This document shows, in pieces, positions 16,750 to 25,773 of a stretch of 64,000 nt of DNA; the first letter of the stretch is position 1; every line of letters begins with the position of its first letter. The position numbers were made by a program, and so were the translations under genes. The stretch comes from JBOFOR01 sp051659545 (GTDB lineage: Bacteria > Bacillota > Clostridia > Peptostreptococcales > Peptostreptococcaceae), in the NCBI RefSeq assembly GCF_051659545.1, contig NZ_JBOFOR010000273.1:71369-135368 (forward strand). The letters are read 5' to 3'. The notes below the pieces were generated by a model. It did not search any database. It saw nothing but the letters and a program-made list of their open reading frames with translations, and was not told the origin of the DNA.

Positions 16750-17544
16750 ATGTTTTATGACTATCATATGCACTCTAACTTTTCTAACGACAGCAAGTCT
16801 TCTATGGAAGATATGATAAAAAAATCTATTGACCTAGGACTTAAAGAAATTTGTTTTACCGATCATGTCGATTATGATGTAGATACTGATTACGGTCCAC
16901 CAATTATTTTTGATGAATATTTTAATAAACTTGAAAATCTTCAAGATAAATATAAGAATAAAATTTCAATAAAAAAAGGTATTGAATTTGGACTTCAAAA
17001 ACAAATAGTTGATACATGTAGTAGTGTAGCAAATCAATATCCTTTTGATTTTATAATATGCTCGATTCATTCTATTGATAAATTAGATTTATATTTTGGA
17101 GAATTCTTCAAAGGCAAAAATCAGCATGAAGCTTATGAGATGTACTTTAATGAGCTTTACTCTGTTGTTAAAACTTATAAAGATTACTCTGTTTTAGGTC
17201 ATTTAGACTTAATTAAAAGATATGGAGACTATAATAAATTACTAGATGATAAATTATTTTCAGATATAATCGAAACTATATTAAAGCAAATTATTCAAGA
17301 TGGAAAGGGAATAGAAATAAACACATCTTGTTATAGATATAATCTTCCAGACTTAACTCCATCTAGATACATATTAAATATGTATAAAGAATTAGGCGGA
17401 GAAATTATTACTACTGGGTCTGATTCTCATATGCCTTCTCAAATTGCCTATAAATTTGATTATATATATTCTTATCTTAAGAGTATAGGATTTAAGTATG
17501 TATGTAAATTTGATAAAATGAATCCAGAATTTATTAAGATATAA
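16750..17544 (+). CDS. PHP-family histidinol-phosphatase
   Basis: 264 aa. PHP-domain phosphoesterases bind two to three metals. The motifs are YHMHSNFSNDS (H-x-H, about 5), CFTDHVDYD (about 36), CSIHSIDK (about 100), GHLDLIKRYGDY (about 155) and TTGSDSHMP (about 223). The family (HisK/HolPase) hydrolyses L-histidinol phosphate in histidine biosynthesis; no other his gene is in the window, so a related sugar-phosphate or nucleotide substrate remains possible. The start is a purine-rich GGGGAACT site and ATG at 16750. It is followed by a hairpin and the flippase gene. Confidence 0.85.
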   Translation: MFYDYHMHSNFSNDSKSSMEDMIKKSIDLGLKEICFTDHVDYDVDTDYGPPIIFDEYFNKLENLQDKYKNKISIKKGIEFGLQKQIVDTCSSVANQYPFDFIICSIHSIDKLDLYFGEFFKGKNQHEAYEMYFNELYSVVKTYKDYSVLGHLDLIKRYGDYNKLLDDKLFSDIIETILKQIIQDGKGIEINTSCYRYNLPDLTPSRYILNMYKELGGEIITTGSDSHMPSQIAYKFDYIYSYLKSIGFKYVCKFDKMNPEFIKI

Positions 17545-17552
17545 TTATTTTT

Positions 17553-17590
17553 TCACCCCCTTATGAATATATTAAATTATAAGGGGGTGA
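17553..17590 (+). promoter_or_regulatory. Hairpin hiding the flippase ribosome site
   Basis: A perfect 12-bp stem (17553-17564 with 17579-17590, 14-nt loop). The 3' arm contains AAGGGGGTGA, which is the Shine-Dalgarno of the TTG start at 17595. No T-run follows, so it is a poor terminator and a good candidate for translational control. Confidence 0.55.
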
Positions 17591-17594
17591 TTTA

Positions 17595-18932
17595 TTGAAA
17601 ATACCTAACCTTGTATTATCAACTATTATCCTATTTTTATCTAATATTGTAGTTAGAATCCTTGGATTTTTATATAAAGTATTTTTATCTAGAACTATAG
17701 GTGAAACTGGTTTAGGTATGTATTGCATGCTTTTTAATTTTTTAATGATGTGTATTGCTTTTACCACTACGGGTATACCTACTGCCCTTAGCTGTTTAGT
17801 CGCTAACAAAAAAGCTTTACATGATAAACACAGTAGTAATGTTTTTTTTATCTCTACATTATACATATCCTTTTTTATGGCTTTAATAATATCCTTATTA
17901 GTTTCATTTAATTCAAAATACTTATCCTTTAAGTTTTTGAAAGATTCTAATTTAACCCTATTTGTATTAGCTATTTGTCCTGCTATCATACTTATAACTA
18001 TTTCTAATATTTTACGAGCATATTACTATGGTTTAGAGGATGTTGTTGTTCCTGCAATAGGTCAAATAATAGAACAAGTAGTTAGAATATTATTTGTTTT
18101 CTTAGTTATTTTATATATTAATAATAAATATTTAAGTTGTTACATAGCTTTATTGGGTATATCGGTTGGGGAGATTGCAAATATTCTATTCATGACACTT
18201 TCATTTTATAAAAATTCTAATATCTACAATAAATATACTATAAAACTTGAGGATTTTTACTATGCCTCCCTAGAAACAATTAAAATGTCTGTACCCATAA
18301 CTTGTAATCGTATGTCTAGTATATTGATAAATTCAATTAGTTCTATTATAATTCCATCACGATTGACCTTATCTGGCATAACTTACGGAGAGTCTTTAAG
18401 AGTTTACGGTATTCTAAGCGGAATGGTAATTCCTTTTATTTACCTTCCTCTTACACTTGGTTCTGCCTTAGTAGTTAACCTAATTCCAAGTATTTCACAA
18501 GAACTAACTTTGAATAAGTACGAAAATATCAAAAAAAAAATCAAGTACTCTTTACTATTAAGTTTTTTTGTAGGTAGCTTTTGTTCCTTCTTATTTTATT
18601 TTTTCTCTAATCATTTATGTTTAATTATGTTTAACAACAAATTAGCTGGCATTTATTTGAAATCCATGTTTTTAGCTCCTTTATTTATATCTTTAAATCA
18701 AACACTTTCTGGAATCTTACAAGCAATAAGAAAAGAATTTTTATGTAGCATTATAACCATATCAGGAATGGTAATTCAATTACTTTCTATATATATATTA
18801 ATTCCTATTCCTACTATTAATATTTACGCTTATATACATACTATAACTCTAGTTTCAGTGTTTACATGCTTATTACATGCTATAGTTCTTGTTAGAGCTT
18901 TAAAATTTCTAAACATTAGGAGGTTAAAATGA
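17595..18932 (+). CDS. SpoVB-like polysaccharide/lipid flippase
   Basis: 445 aa, about 12-14 transmembrane helices, of the MATE/MOP flippase superfamily. N-terminal KIPNLVLSTIILFLSNIVVR, then FLYKVFLSRTIGETGLGMY and FTTTGIPTALSCLVA, match the stage V sporulation protein B / MurJ-like branch, which flips lipid-linked precursors across the membrane, in sporulation for spore cortex. It starts with TTG and AAGGGGGTGA upstream; that ribosome site is buried in a hairpin. Its stop overlaps the next ATG (ATGA). Whether it is a true SpoVB or one of several paralogues cannot be told here. Confidence 0.8.
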   Translation: MKIPNLVLSTIILFLSNIVVRILGFLYKVFLSRTIGETGLGMYCMLFNFLMMCIAFTTTGIPTALSCLVANKKALHDKHSSNVFFISTLYISFFMALIISLLVSFNSKYLSFKFLKDSNLTLFVLAICPAIILITISNILRAYYYGLEDVVVPAIGQIIEQVVRILFVFLVILYINNKYLSCYIALLGISVGEIANILFMTLSFYKNSNIYNKYTIKLEDFYYASLETIKMSVPITCNRMSSILINSISSIIIPSRLTLSGITYGESLRVYGILSGMVIPFIYLPLTLGSALVVNLIPSISQELTLNKYENIKKKIKYSLLLSFFVGSFCSFLFYFFSNHLCLIMFNNKLAGIYLKSMFLAPLFISLNQTLSGILQAIRKEFLCSIITISGMVIQLLSIYILIPIPTINIYAYIHTITLVSVFTCLLHAIVLVRALKFLNIRRLK

Positions 18933-19585
18933 ATAGCACTAATAAAAATATAAAACCCTTTTATATATATACTGAAAAAAATTGTCTATATATAAAAAAT
19001 ATTAATGAATATACAGAAAAATTATCAAATAATATTTACTCTTATTCAGCTAATCTTGATGATAAGAACAATATTCATCTATGTTGTTTAGATACATCCG
19101 GTAGACTAGTACATTTTTTCAACAATAATGGTTCTTGGAAAAAGAAGGTTATCCATAAGTTTTTTAATAGTTTAAGGAATATTAAAGATATGAGACTTTA
19201 TATAATTAATGATTTACTTAATGTATTTGTTGTGGAAAGCTCTCCTATATCTGAAAATTTGTATAAGATATCTCATCTTTATTTCAATATTAGCAATTAT
19301 AATGTTAGTAGATACAATATAACCAATATATTTAAAGATAAAGAGTGTATTTATAAACTAAATATTGATGAACTTTCCAATATTATATTTGAATACAAAT
19401 CTAAATCTAATATTAGTAGAAATCTATCTGATAACATACTTATTTTTAACACGCTTGGAAGAAAGTGGATTACTCCAAATGCTCTTATTAGATGTAATCC
19501 TAATGGTAGTAGTTTAAGAATGCCTCTCTCAAATATAAAAGATGATATTTTTGAATACTGCTATAGCATAAAGTATAAAATTTAG
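18929..19585 (+). CDS. Propeller-like fragment protein, unknown
   Basis: 218 aa, no signal peptide. Its start overlaps the flippase gene by 4 bp (ATGA), so it is coupled to it. Segments such as YSANLDDKNNIHLCCLDTSG and FNNNGSWKKKVI look like single blades of a beta-propeller, as in the larger protein at 20963-21976. Both open with a similar run of short Asn/Tyr-rich strands. Function unknown; the context (SpoVB-like flippase, Cys-rich coat-like protein) suggests a role during sporulation. Confidence 0.55.
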   Translation: MNSTNKNIKPFYIYTEKNCLYIKNINEYTEKLSNNIYSYSANLDDKNNIHLCCLDTSGRLVHFFNNNGSWKKKVIHKFFNSLRNIKDMRLYIINDLLNVFVVESSPISENLYKISHLYFNISNYNVSRYNITNIFKDKECIYKLNIDELSNIIFEYKSKSNISRNLSDNILIFNTLGRKWITPNALIRCNPNGSSLRMPLSNIKDDIFEYCYSIKYKI

Positions 19586-19593
19586 ATATTAAT

Positions 19594-19620
19594 AAAGGCT
19601 ATCAGAAACTGATAGCCTTT
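19594..19620 (+). terminator. Bidirectional terminator
   Basis: A 12-bp perfect hairpin (AAAGGCTATCAG, 3-nt loop) between convergent genes, with T-rich sequence on the plus strand. Confidence 0.85.
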
Positions 19621-19628
19621 GTTTTTAT

Positions 19629-20780
19629 TTAGCAACCACAATGACCTTTTTTATTTTGATTTTGGTTAGCAGTATCTCCACATCCTGAGAAATCACACAC
19701 TTTTGCAAAAGTATCTACTACTCTTGGTTTTATTACTTGTGAAGCCCCTAATACTACTATTTGCTCATTTATTAGTATGCTAACTACTACTTGTAAGCAA
19801 CAAATTAAATCTATATCATTTGGTATGCATAATTTGTATTGTTCATGTCCACAGAAATCGTCACAACAATCGTCACAACAGTCTCTTCCTACATGTTTTA
19901 ATAATGCTTTTCCTACGCAGTCTACTGTTAAGTTAGCTTGGAAATCTTGTCTTAAAGTAATATTTCTTCCGTCAGCAGGAAGGCATATTGGAGCCGATAA
20001 TGTGTTAAATATAAATTCAACTTCATTACATTTTCTTTTTTGACCACCAAATGGTTTAGTTGAAGGATATGCTAAAGCAACTATTTCTGTGCATCCACAT
20101 TTTCCTCTTAATTCTAATACTAAATCTTCTACCATTACTGCTACACCTTTTTGCTTATAAACTACGTTTTGACCTTTTCCTTGTCTGCAGCAAGCAGAAT
20201 TTTTTTCTAAGCATACTGCATAATCAAAAGTAGTTTCACAAGGTCTTTCATTTTCTATAAGTTCTATTTCATAATCCTCTAAGCTTGGTACTCCTGGAAT
20301 TATTGATATAGAAGAATAATTTAAGCAAACCTTATCTATTGTTACATTTACTTGCCCACCTCTTGGAACTGGACCTCTAACTTCTAGTACTTCATATTCA
20401 AAGCATAACGGTTCTCCGTTTTCTCCTAATGCATCTGTAAAAGTTTGAAATTGCATAGTATCATATATTCTACTAGCTTCTATTGCATATGGTGTACAGT
20501 TAGAAGTTGAGAATTTTGGTGGAACTATAGGACAGCAGCAATCTGGACCACAATCAACATTATCTATACAATCTGTTGCGTCTATTTTGCATGGCTCGCA
20601 AGTTGGCTTGCTAGTACATTCACATTCACATTCACAATGCATTTTTTTAGTTTCATGCTCTTGATGTCCTTTTGATTTACAACCTCTATCTAACTCTTCA
20701 CAAACAGCTTCTTCTCTTATTACTGATTGTGCAACTGGTTTGCTTGTTACCTTTTTTGTGACCCTTTTCATATCTTTCAT
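19629..20780 (-). CDS. Cys-rich spore coat/exosporium-like protein
   Basis: 383 aa with about 37 cysteines (near 10 percent). They include HCECECECTS, CCCP, DCCDDCCDDFCGHE and a final HCGC. The N-terminal 85 residues are a low-complexity Cys/Lys region; the rest has repeated beta-rich units (VMVEDLVLELRGKCGC, NITLRQDFQANLTVDCVGK). Cys-rich proteins of this type build cross-linked coat or exosporium layers in Clostridia; CdeC of C. difficile is the nearest analogy in composition, not a proven orthologue. A CATA-type box lies about 75 bp upstream, as for mother-cell promoters. GGGGAGG is 10 nt before the ATG. Confidence 0.7.
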   Translation of the reverse strand: MKDMKRVTKKVTSKPVAQSVIREEAVCEELDRGCKSKGHQEHETKKMHCECECECTSKPTCEPCKIDATDCIDNVDCGPDCCCPIVPPKFSTSNCTPYAIEASRIYDTMQFQTFTDALGENGEPLCFEYEVLEVRGPVPRGGQVNVTIDKVCLNYSSISIIPGVPSLEDYEIELIENERPCETTFDYAVCLEKNSACCRQGKGQNVVYKQKGVAVMVEDLVLELRGKCGCTEIVALAYPSTKPFGGQKRKCNEVEFIFNTLSAPICLPADGRNITLRQDFQANLTVDCVGKALLKHVGRDCCDDCCDDFCGHEQYKLCIPNDIDLICCLQVVVSILINEQIVVLGASQVIKPRVVDTFAKVCDFSGCGDTANQNQNKKGHCGC

Positions 20781-20962
20781 TTATAAATGTCCTCCCCTAG
20801 AATGAATTCTTTAAAATTTATTGGCTTTCTTTGCCTAATTAATAATATGCAGTTTAGTTAATATTTGTTACTTACTTGTACTCTTTCTTAATATAAAAGT
20901 AGAATATTTTTTTTTTTTGTAAATATATATTTAGTATAAACATTTTGATAAGGAGGATATAT

Positions 20963-21976
20963 ATGAGTTTTATTAATAAATGCTTTACTATTATTAGACG
21001 TAGTCAAAGAGATGTGTTTAATATTAGATTAGATAACGATATTGTGTTTGATTACTTTGATAAGGATAATAACTTCATTTCGTCCAAAACTTTAAAGTCA
21101 TCTACACCTATTGATTTTACAAACTGTTATTTTACTTTGGATAAATATGATACTGTTTATGGTATTTATAAAGATAATTCTTTAAAGATTATTGAAATTA
21201 ACAAAGGTAGTTCTGACTTTTCAAGTAGAGAGATTTTAACTTATAACTATAAAAAATTTAGTATTTCATTTCCCTATATAAATGTAATTGATGGAAATAT
21301 ACATATCTTGTACTATGTTTTTAACAATAACTCTAATAATACTTGTGCTTTGTTTCATCATTATAGTCACAATGGAGTTTGGATAGAAAATAAAATTGAT
21401 TTTATCAATCATATAGTATTAGATAAATTTACTGTAGTTTTAAGTCAAGACTCTCCTATAGTATTTTATTTCAATTTGGTAGATGGCTATGAAGAGGTAT
21501 TTTTCTCAAGATTTAATATTAGTACTTTTTCTTGGTCTAATCCTGTACAAATTACAAATTCAAATAAAAACAAATTATACCTCTCTGTACTTAAAGATAG
21601 TATGAACTTTTACCATTTAACTTTCTGTGAAAACACAGATAATGGATATTCAGTTAAATACATAAACGGCTATTTAAATGAAAATAAATTAGAGATCAAT
21701 GTTTCAACTTATATTACAGGTCCATCCACTTGTATGTATCCTACTATTCTTAAATATGATTCTGCATTATATTTAATGTGGGTCAATTATCAAAGATTAT
21801 ACACCTCAGTATCTAATGATTTAGGTAAGACTTGGGGTGAACATGATGTTGATGAATTTAGCGTGGAAGAAGATTTTACTAGAGCTAACTTTGCCTCTAA
21901 TTGTATAGATGACTTGCCTTATAATCCAACAGGTGTATTTACTACCTATAGTACAATCGGTATTATTGGTTTTTAA
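20963..21976 (+). CDS. Asp-box beta-propeller protein
   Basis: 337 aa from the ATG at 20963, which has AAGGAGG (20950-20956) upstream; an earlier TTG at 20945 is inside that site's leader. No signal peptide. Near residue 290 it contains SNDLGKTWGE, an Asp-box (S-x-D-x-G-x-T-W) as in sialidases and other propellers, and several blade-like units (GDxxHILYY, FFSRFNISTFSWSNPVQI). Catalytic sialidase residues are not evident. It is divergent from the Cys-rich coat-like gene and may be a spore-surface protein; that is inference. Confidence 0.65.
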   Translation: MSFINKCFTIIRRSQRDVFNIRLDNDIVFDYFDKDNNFISSKTLKSSTPIDFTNCYFTLDKYDTVYGIYKDNSLKIIEINKGSSDFSSREILTYNYKKFSISFPYINVIDGNIHILYYVFNNNSNNTCALFHHYSHNGVWIENKIDFINHIVLDKFTVVLSQDSPIVFYFNLVDGYEEVFFSRFNISTFSWSNPVQITNSNKNKLYLSVLKDSMNFYHLTFCENTDNGYSVKYINGYLNENKLEINVSTYITGPSTCMYPTILKYDSALYLMWVNYQRLYTSVSNDLGKTWGEHDVDEFSVEEDFTRANFASNCIDDLPYNPTGVFTTYSTIGIIGF

Positions 21977-22000
21977 AATTAAAATTACTTAAATTCAAAA

Positions 22001-22031
22001 AAAAAGTGTTGCTAAATTAGCAACACTTTTT
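22001..22031 (-). terminator. Terminator shared by propeller gene and RNA
   Basis: A 13-bp hairpin (AGTGTTGCT core, 5-nt loop) flanked by A- and T-runs. It can end the plus-strand propeller gene and the minus-strand RNA candidate. Confidence 0.85.
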
Positions 22032-22033
22032 TA

Positions 22034-22220
22034 AAATCCCAAAACACCGGTGACTCATATAAATTCATACCCGAGATACTCCCAGGTGGGTGATCTGTTA
22101 ATAATTTTTAACTTCCTCTTATAAATAAGTGGCTTGTTATAGTTTTATTAAACTTCAATCTCCCTTATAACATTTGTCGGTTGAATTTAAATAAGCCTTG
22201 TCGTATGCTTCAGGATTTCT
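22034..22220 (-). ncRNA. Structured RNA, 6S-like candidate
   Basis: No open frame. On the minus strand a SigA-like promoter (TTCAAA 22255-22250, 16-nt spacer, TATAAT 22233-22228) leads into about 185 nt that start AAATCCTGAAGCAT. The two ends pair in a 14-bp helix with wobbles (5' end with GTGTTTTGGGATTT at the 3' end), and a strong terminator follows. Size, end-to-end closing helix and the TCCTGA 5' end fit 6S RNA, the regulator that mimics an open promoter and binds SigA RNA polymerase. Internal pairing was not fully checked, so another stand-alone RNA is possible. Confidence 0.5.
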
Positions 22221-22346
22221 TATATTTATTATATAATAAATATCAAAATTTTGAAAGTGGTTTTATATAGGAAATATAAGAAATTTATTCTTTTTTTCCA
22301 TTTTTTTCATTATTGTCTTATATGTACATGTCAAAACTTCATATTT

Positions 22347-23129
22347 TTAATCTTCTTCATCTTCATAATCATAATTTTCATAGTAATCTTCTTCATTTTC
22401 ATAGACATCATGATCTTCTTCTTCATAGTCTTCTTCATCTTCAGAGTCATCATTATCATCACTTCTTAAAAGGTTTCCTAATAATTTAAGATTATTCATA
22501 CTTCCTAAATTACTTATATTTACTAAAGAACTTAAACTAAATCCACTTTCTCCAAAATCATCAGGTAAAAATAGCTCTGCAAATAAATCAATCTTTTTCT
22601 TCATATCAATAGCTTTATCAATAGAGTCTTTCCTTTTCTCTGGAAAAACTTCTAGTATTTCTTTTATCATCATATTTTTCTTATCTTCTTCATCCATACT
22701 TCTAAAAAAGTTTGTTTCATCTTCCTCCATAATGTCTAGAGAGCTAAGTTTCTTTATTCCTCTTACCAAATCTAATAAACTTTCTACTTTTACTAGTAGC
22801 TTTTTTTCATCCTTAGACATATATTTTTTAGTTCTAGCTATTATTTCCATACCTCTTTCTAAGTCTTCATCACTTAAATCCATCAACTTCATACCTTTGT
22901 TTATATCATCTATATTAAATCCAAGTATATTTTCTATTTTATTTCTTTGTTTTTTAGTAGTTGATTTCTTTATAGGCTTAGGTTTTTTATTTGTATTTGA
23001 AGAATCAGTAGCAGTCTCTTTAGTAGCTTGTTTTGATTTATTTTTACTATCAAATAATGATACGTTTCCTAGGGATATATTACCATTACTTAATGCTATT
23101 ATTCCAATTATTAATAATAGGTTATTCAA
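22347..23129 (-). CDS. Anchored protein with acidic tail
   Basis: 260 aa starting with TTG (AAGGGGTGA 6 nt upstream). Residues 1-13 are a short hydrophobic stretch, perhaps an anchor. Next is a Lys/Thr-rich linker, then a helical domain (about 65-215) with NIDDINKGMKLMDLSDEDLE. The last 35 residues are almost all Asp/Glu/Tyr (DDNDDSEDEEDYEEED). Family not recognised. It is divergent from the Lys-rich protein at 23341; their opposite charges invite an interaction hypothesis. Confidence 0.6.
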   Translation of the reverse strand: MNNLLLIIGIIALSNGNISLGNVSLFDSKNKSKQATKETATDSSNTNKKPKPIKKSTTKKQRNKIENILGFNIDDINKGMKLMDLSDEDLERGMEIIARTKKYMSKDEKKLLVKVESLLDLVRGIKKLSSLDIMEEDETNFFRSMDEEDKKNMMIKEILEVFPEKRKDSIDKAIDMKKKIDLFAELFLPDDFGESGFSLSSLVNISNLGSMNNLKLLGNLLRSDDNDDSEDEEDYEEEDHDVYENEEDYYENYDYEDEED

Positions 23130-23340
23130 TATTCGTCACCCCTTAAAATATACTTCTTCCTCATATATAAAGTATGTTTTATTTAATACTAGTGTTACTT
23201 TTTTTTAAATTTAATGCATATATATTATCTATAGAAAATTTTATTTATCTTAATTACTTTACTTTTCACACTTTTTCTATTTTTCTATATATAAATAATA
23301 TGAATTAAAACTCACTTATATTATAAGAAAGGAGAATTTT

Positions 23341-23787
23341 ATGAAAAAAGTAAATACTGAAGTTATTGAAAAAATGGCTAAACAAAAAAATATAGACAAA
23401 GATCAAATTGAAAAGATAGCTGATGGATATAAAGGCAAATCAGAATCTGAGCTTATGGATGAACTTGTTAAAATTGGAAAAACTTTAGAGGGTAAAGAAG
23501 AGGTTGTTTCTAAATTAAAAACTTTTCTTGATGATGGTCAAAGAAAGAAAATAGACGCAATAATGAACAAAATTTCTGACGCCGAAGCTCAAAGTAAAAC
23601 TGATAGTAAAAAATCTAAAAGTAAGAAGAATACCAATATAGACAGTACTTCCCAAGAAAAAAAATCTCAAAAATCTAAATCTAATGAAAATAATTCTACT
23701 GCTACAGAATCCGATCAACCATCTTCTACTAAAAAAACTAAAAAAGTAATAAGAAAAGTAAAAAAATCAAGCACTGATTCTAATTAA
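23341..23787 (+). CDS. Protein with helical head and Lys/Ser-rich tail
   Basis: 148 aa. Residues 1-80 are helical (IEKMAKQKNIDKDQIEKIAD, KTFLDDGQRKKIDAIMNKIS). Residues 82-148 are low-complexity Lys/Ser/Thr (KSKSKKNT, KKTKKVIRKVKKS), probably disordered and possibly DNA- or polyanion-binding. AAAGGAG is 7 nt before the ATG. It is monocistronic with a strong terminator. Function unknown. Confidence 0.6.
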   Translation: MKKVNTEVIEKMAKQKNIDKDQIEKIADGYKGKSESELMDELVKIGKTLEGKEEVVSKLKTFLDDGQRKKIDAIMNKISDAEAQSKTDSKKSKSKKNTNIDSTSQEKKSQKSKSNENNSTATESDQPSSTKKTKKVIRKVKKSSTDSN

Positions 23788-23792
23788 AATTA

Positions 23793-23838
23793 AAAAAATA
23801 AAGGAGAACTCAATACATTGAGTTCTCCTTTATTTTTT
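23793..23838 (+). terminator. Strong bidirectional terminator
   Basis: About 19 bp of nearly perfect stem (AAGGAGAACTCAA core) with a short loop and A/T flanks, between two convergent genes. Confidence 0.9.
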
Positions 23839-24482
23839 TAGCTTTCTAATTTTAAATGTATATCTTTTATTATTATTTTTTTAATATCACATGCTTTAGA
23901 TAAAATTTCTTTGCATGCTTTGCTGTATTCTTCATGTAGCTCTTTATTTTCAAGACCCATTAGGTTTACCTTTACATTTAATATTGCTCCTTCTAATCCA
24001 CTATATATCATAAGAGTTCCTACCCCTATGTCAGTTATAGCATTTTGATTTCCATGTGATATCAAATGCTCTAATATCTCTAAAGCCTCTAATGATAATT
24101 TAGCAGTTCTTAGAGGAACATCTATAGAGAACAAAGTTGCATCTTGTATAGCTTGTTTTCTAATTACTAGTTTTTCTTCTGTATCTTTTGGCATCTTCAT
24201 AGCCTTCATTACTTCATTAAATGACTCAGTATCTTTATCTACTAGTTTTACTAATTCTTGTCTTATATCTCCTAGTTTATTAAATCTACTGACAAACTCA
24301 ACTCTTATATCTTCATCTAAGCTTTCATACTTTTTCTTTCCAAAGCTTAAATGAGCCATCATTCTAGCAAGTCCAACTCCTATATTACTTGCAAAAGCTG
24401 ATACAGAACCCCCACCAGGTGCTGGTGAGTTAGAATCTACTTCATCTGAAAAATCTACTATAGTCATATCAATTAACTTCAT
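23838..24482 (-). CDS. fchA: Formimidoyl-THF cyclodeaminase
   Basis: 214 aa, the FTCD_C fold. It converts 5-formimino-tetrahydrofolate to 5,10-methenyl-THF and ammonia. The glycine-rich N-terminal motif SNSPAPGGGSVSAFA is diagnostic. In animals this domain is fused to the formiminotransferase; here it is a separate protein, the last gene of the hut operon, 21 bp after hutI. With ftcD it recovers the C2 carbon of histidine as a one-carbon unit. A methenyl-THF cyclohydrolase (FchA) activity is the alternative within the family. Confidence 0.9.
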   Translation of the reverse strand: MKLIDMTIVDFSDEVDSNSPAPGGGSVSAFASNIGVGLARMMAHLSFGKKKYESLDEDIRVEFVSRFNKLGDIRQELVKLVDKDTESFNEVMKAMKMPKDTEEKLVIRKQAIQDATLFSIDVPLRTAKLSLEALEILEHLISHGNQNAITDIGVGTLMIYSGLEGAILNVKVNLMGLENKELHEEYSKACKEILSKACDIKKIIIKDIHLKLES

Positions 24483-24503
24483 ATTTTCCCCCTTAAAATT
24501 TTA

Positions 24504-25769
24504 TTATTGTATTACTTTCTTATCATCAACAACTAACACACCATTTTTATAAACTCTATCTACATGGTTTATTCCAAAATGGTACATTAAATACTCTACA
24601 TTAGGTGCATCAAATATTATTAAATCTGCTTTTTTTCCTACTTCTATAGACCCAATTTCATCTTGTCTATCAATTGCATATGCTGCATTTATAGTAACAG
24701 CATTTAAAACTTCATTTGGTGTCATTTTTAATCCTAAGCATCCTAATTGCATAGCAAACTGTAAATTTTCACTTGGACAACTTCCTGGATTATAATCACT
24801 AGATAAAGCTACTGCCACATTTAACTCTATCATTTTTCTTGCATTTGCATAGTTTTTATTTAAATTAAAAGATGTGCCTGGAAGTATATTAGCAACAACA
24901 TTATTTTCTGCCATCATCTTTAATCCATCTTCACTCGCTGCCATTAAATGGTCAGATGAGATACATCCTAATTTTGCAGATAATTCAGCTCCTCCTAAGG
25001 AAACTATTTCATCAGCATGAATTTTTAATTTATATCCCATATTCTTTGCTGACGAAAGTATGTATTCTCCTTCTTCTATAGAGAATACTCCTTCTTCACA
25101 GAATACATCACAAAATTCAGCTAGCTCTAGTTCTTTTACTTTTGGTAACATTTCTTTGACTACTATATCTACAAATGCTTTAGAGTTATTTTTATACTCC
25201 ATAGGAATTGCATGAGCTCCTAAAAATGTATGTACTAAATCTACAGGATGCTCTTCGCTTAGTTTTTTAGCTACCTTTAATTGCTTTATTTCCGTATCTA
25301 ATTCTAAACCATATCCACTCTTAGATTCTACAGTTGTAACACCAAACTCTAACATTCTATCTAAGCTTTTTCTAGCCTTATTGTACAATTCATCTTCACT
25401 AGCTTCTTTTGTACTTTTTACTGTACTCAGTATTCCTCCACCTTGTTTTAATATTTCTATGTAAGGAATACCTTGTAATTTTTTAGAAAACTCATTTTCT
25501 CTTGATCCTCCGTGAACCAAGTGGGTATGAGCATCTATAAGTCCTGGTGTTACTAAAAGACCATTTGCATTTTCTATTTTTGTATCATTACTTACTATAT
25601 TTTCATAGTCTTTTCCTGTTCCAATTTCTACAATTATTCCATCCCTTATTGCCACATATGCATTTTCTATTATTTCTATCTTATTCATGTCTTGGCCTAT
25701 TCTTGGAGAATTAGAACCTCTCATAGTGGCTAGTTTTCCTATATTTTTAATAATCAAATCTATTCTCAT
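24504..25769 (-). CDS. hutI: Imidazolonepropionase
   Basis: 421 aa, amidohydrolase family. It hydrolyses 4-imidazolone-5-propanoate to N-formimino-L-glutamate, step three of histidine degradation. Motifs: GLIDAHTHLVHGGSRENEF (metal H-x-H and substrate Arg), KIHADEI (metal His), SDHLMAAS and SSDYNPGSCP (metal Asp). Full length. The upstream ftcD stop is 4 bp away, so the genes form one operon. Confidence 0.96.
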   Translation of the reverse strand: MRIDLIIKNIGKLATMRGSNSPRIGQDMNKIEIIENAYVAIRDGIIVEIGTGKDYENIVSNDTKIENANGLLVTPGLIDAHTHLVHGGSRENEFSKKLQGIPYIEILKQGGGILSTVKSTKEASEDELYNKARKSLDRMLEFGVTTVESKSGYGLELDTEIKQLKVAKKLSEEHPVDLVHTFLGAHAIPMEYKNNSKAFVDIVVKEMLPKVKELELAEFCDVFCEEGVFSIEEGEYILSSAKNMGYKLKIHADEIVSLGGAELSAKLGCISSDHLMAASEDGLKMMAENNVVANILPGTSFNLNKNYANARKMIELNVAVALSSDYNPGSCPSENLQFAMQLGCLGLKMTPNEVLNAVTINAAYAIDRQDEIGSIEVGKKADLIIFDAPNVEYLMYHFGINHVDRVYKNGVLVVDDKKVIQ

Positions 25770-25773
25770 ATTT

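Noticed and set aside
22034..22220. Riboswitch (c-di-GMP, SAM, cobalamin or T-box)
   Set aside because: None of their conserved motifs is visible, and no gene follows in the RNA's direction.
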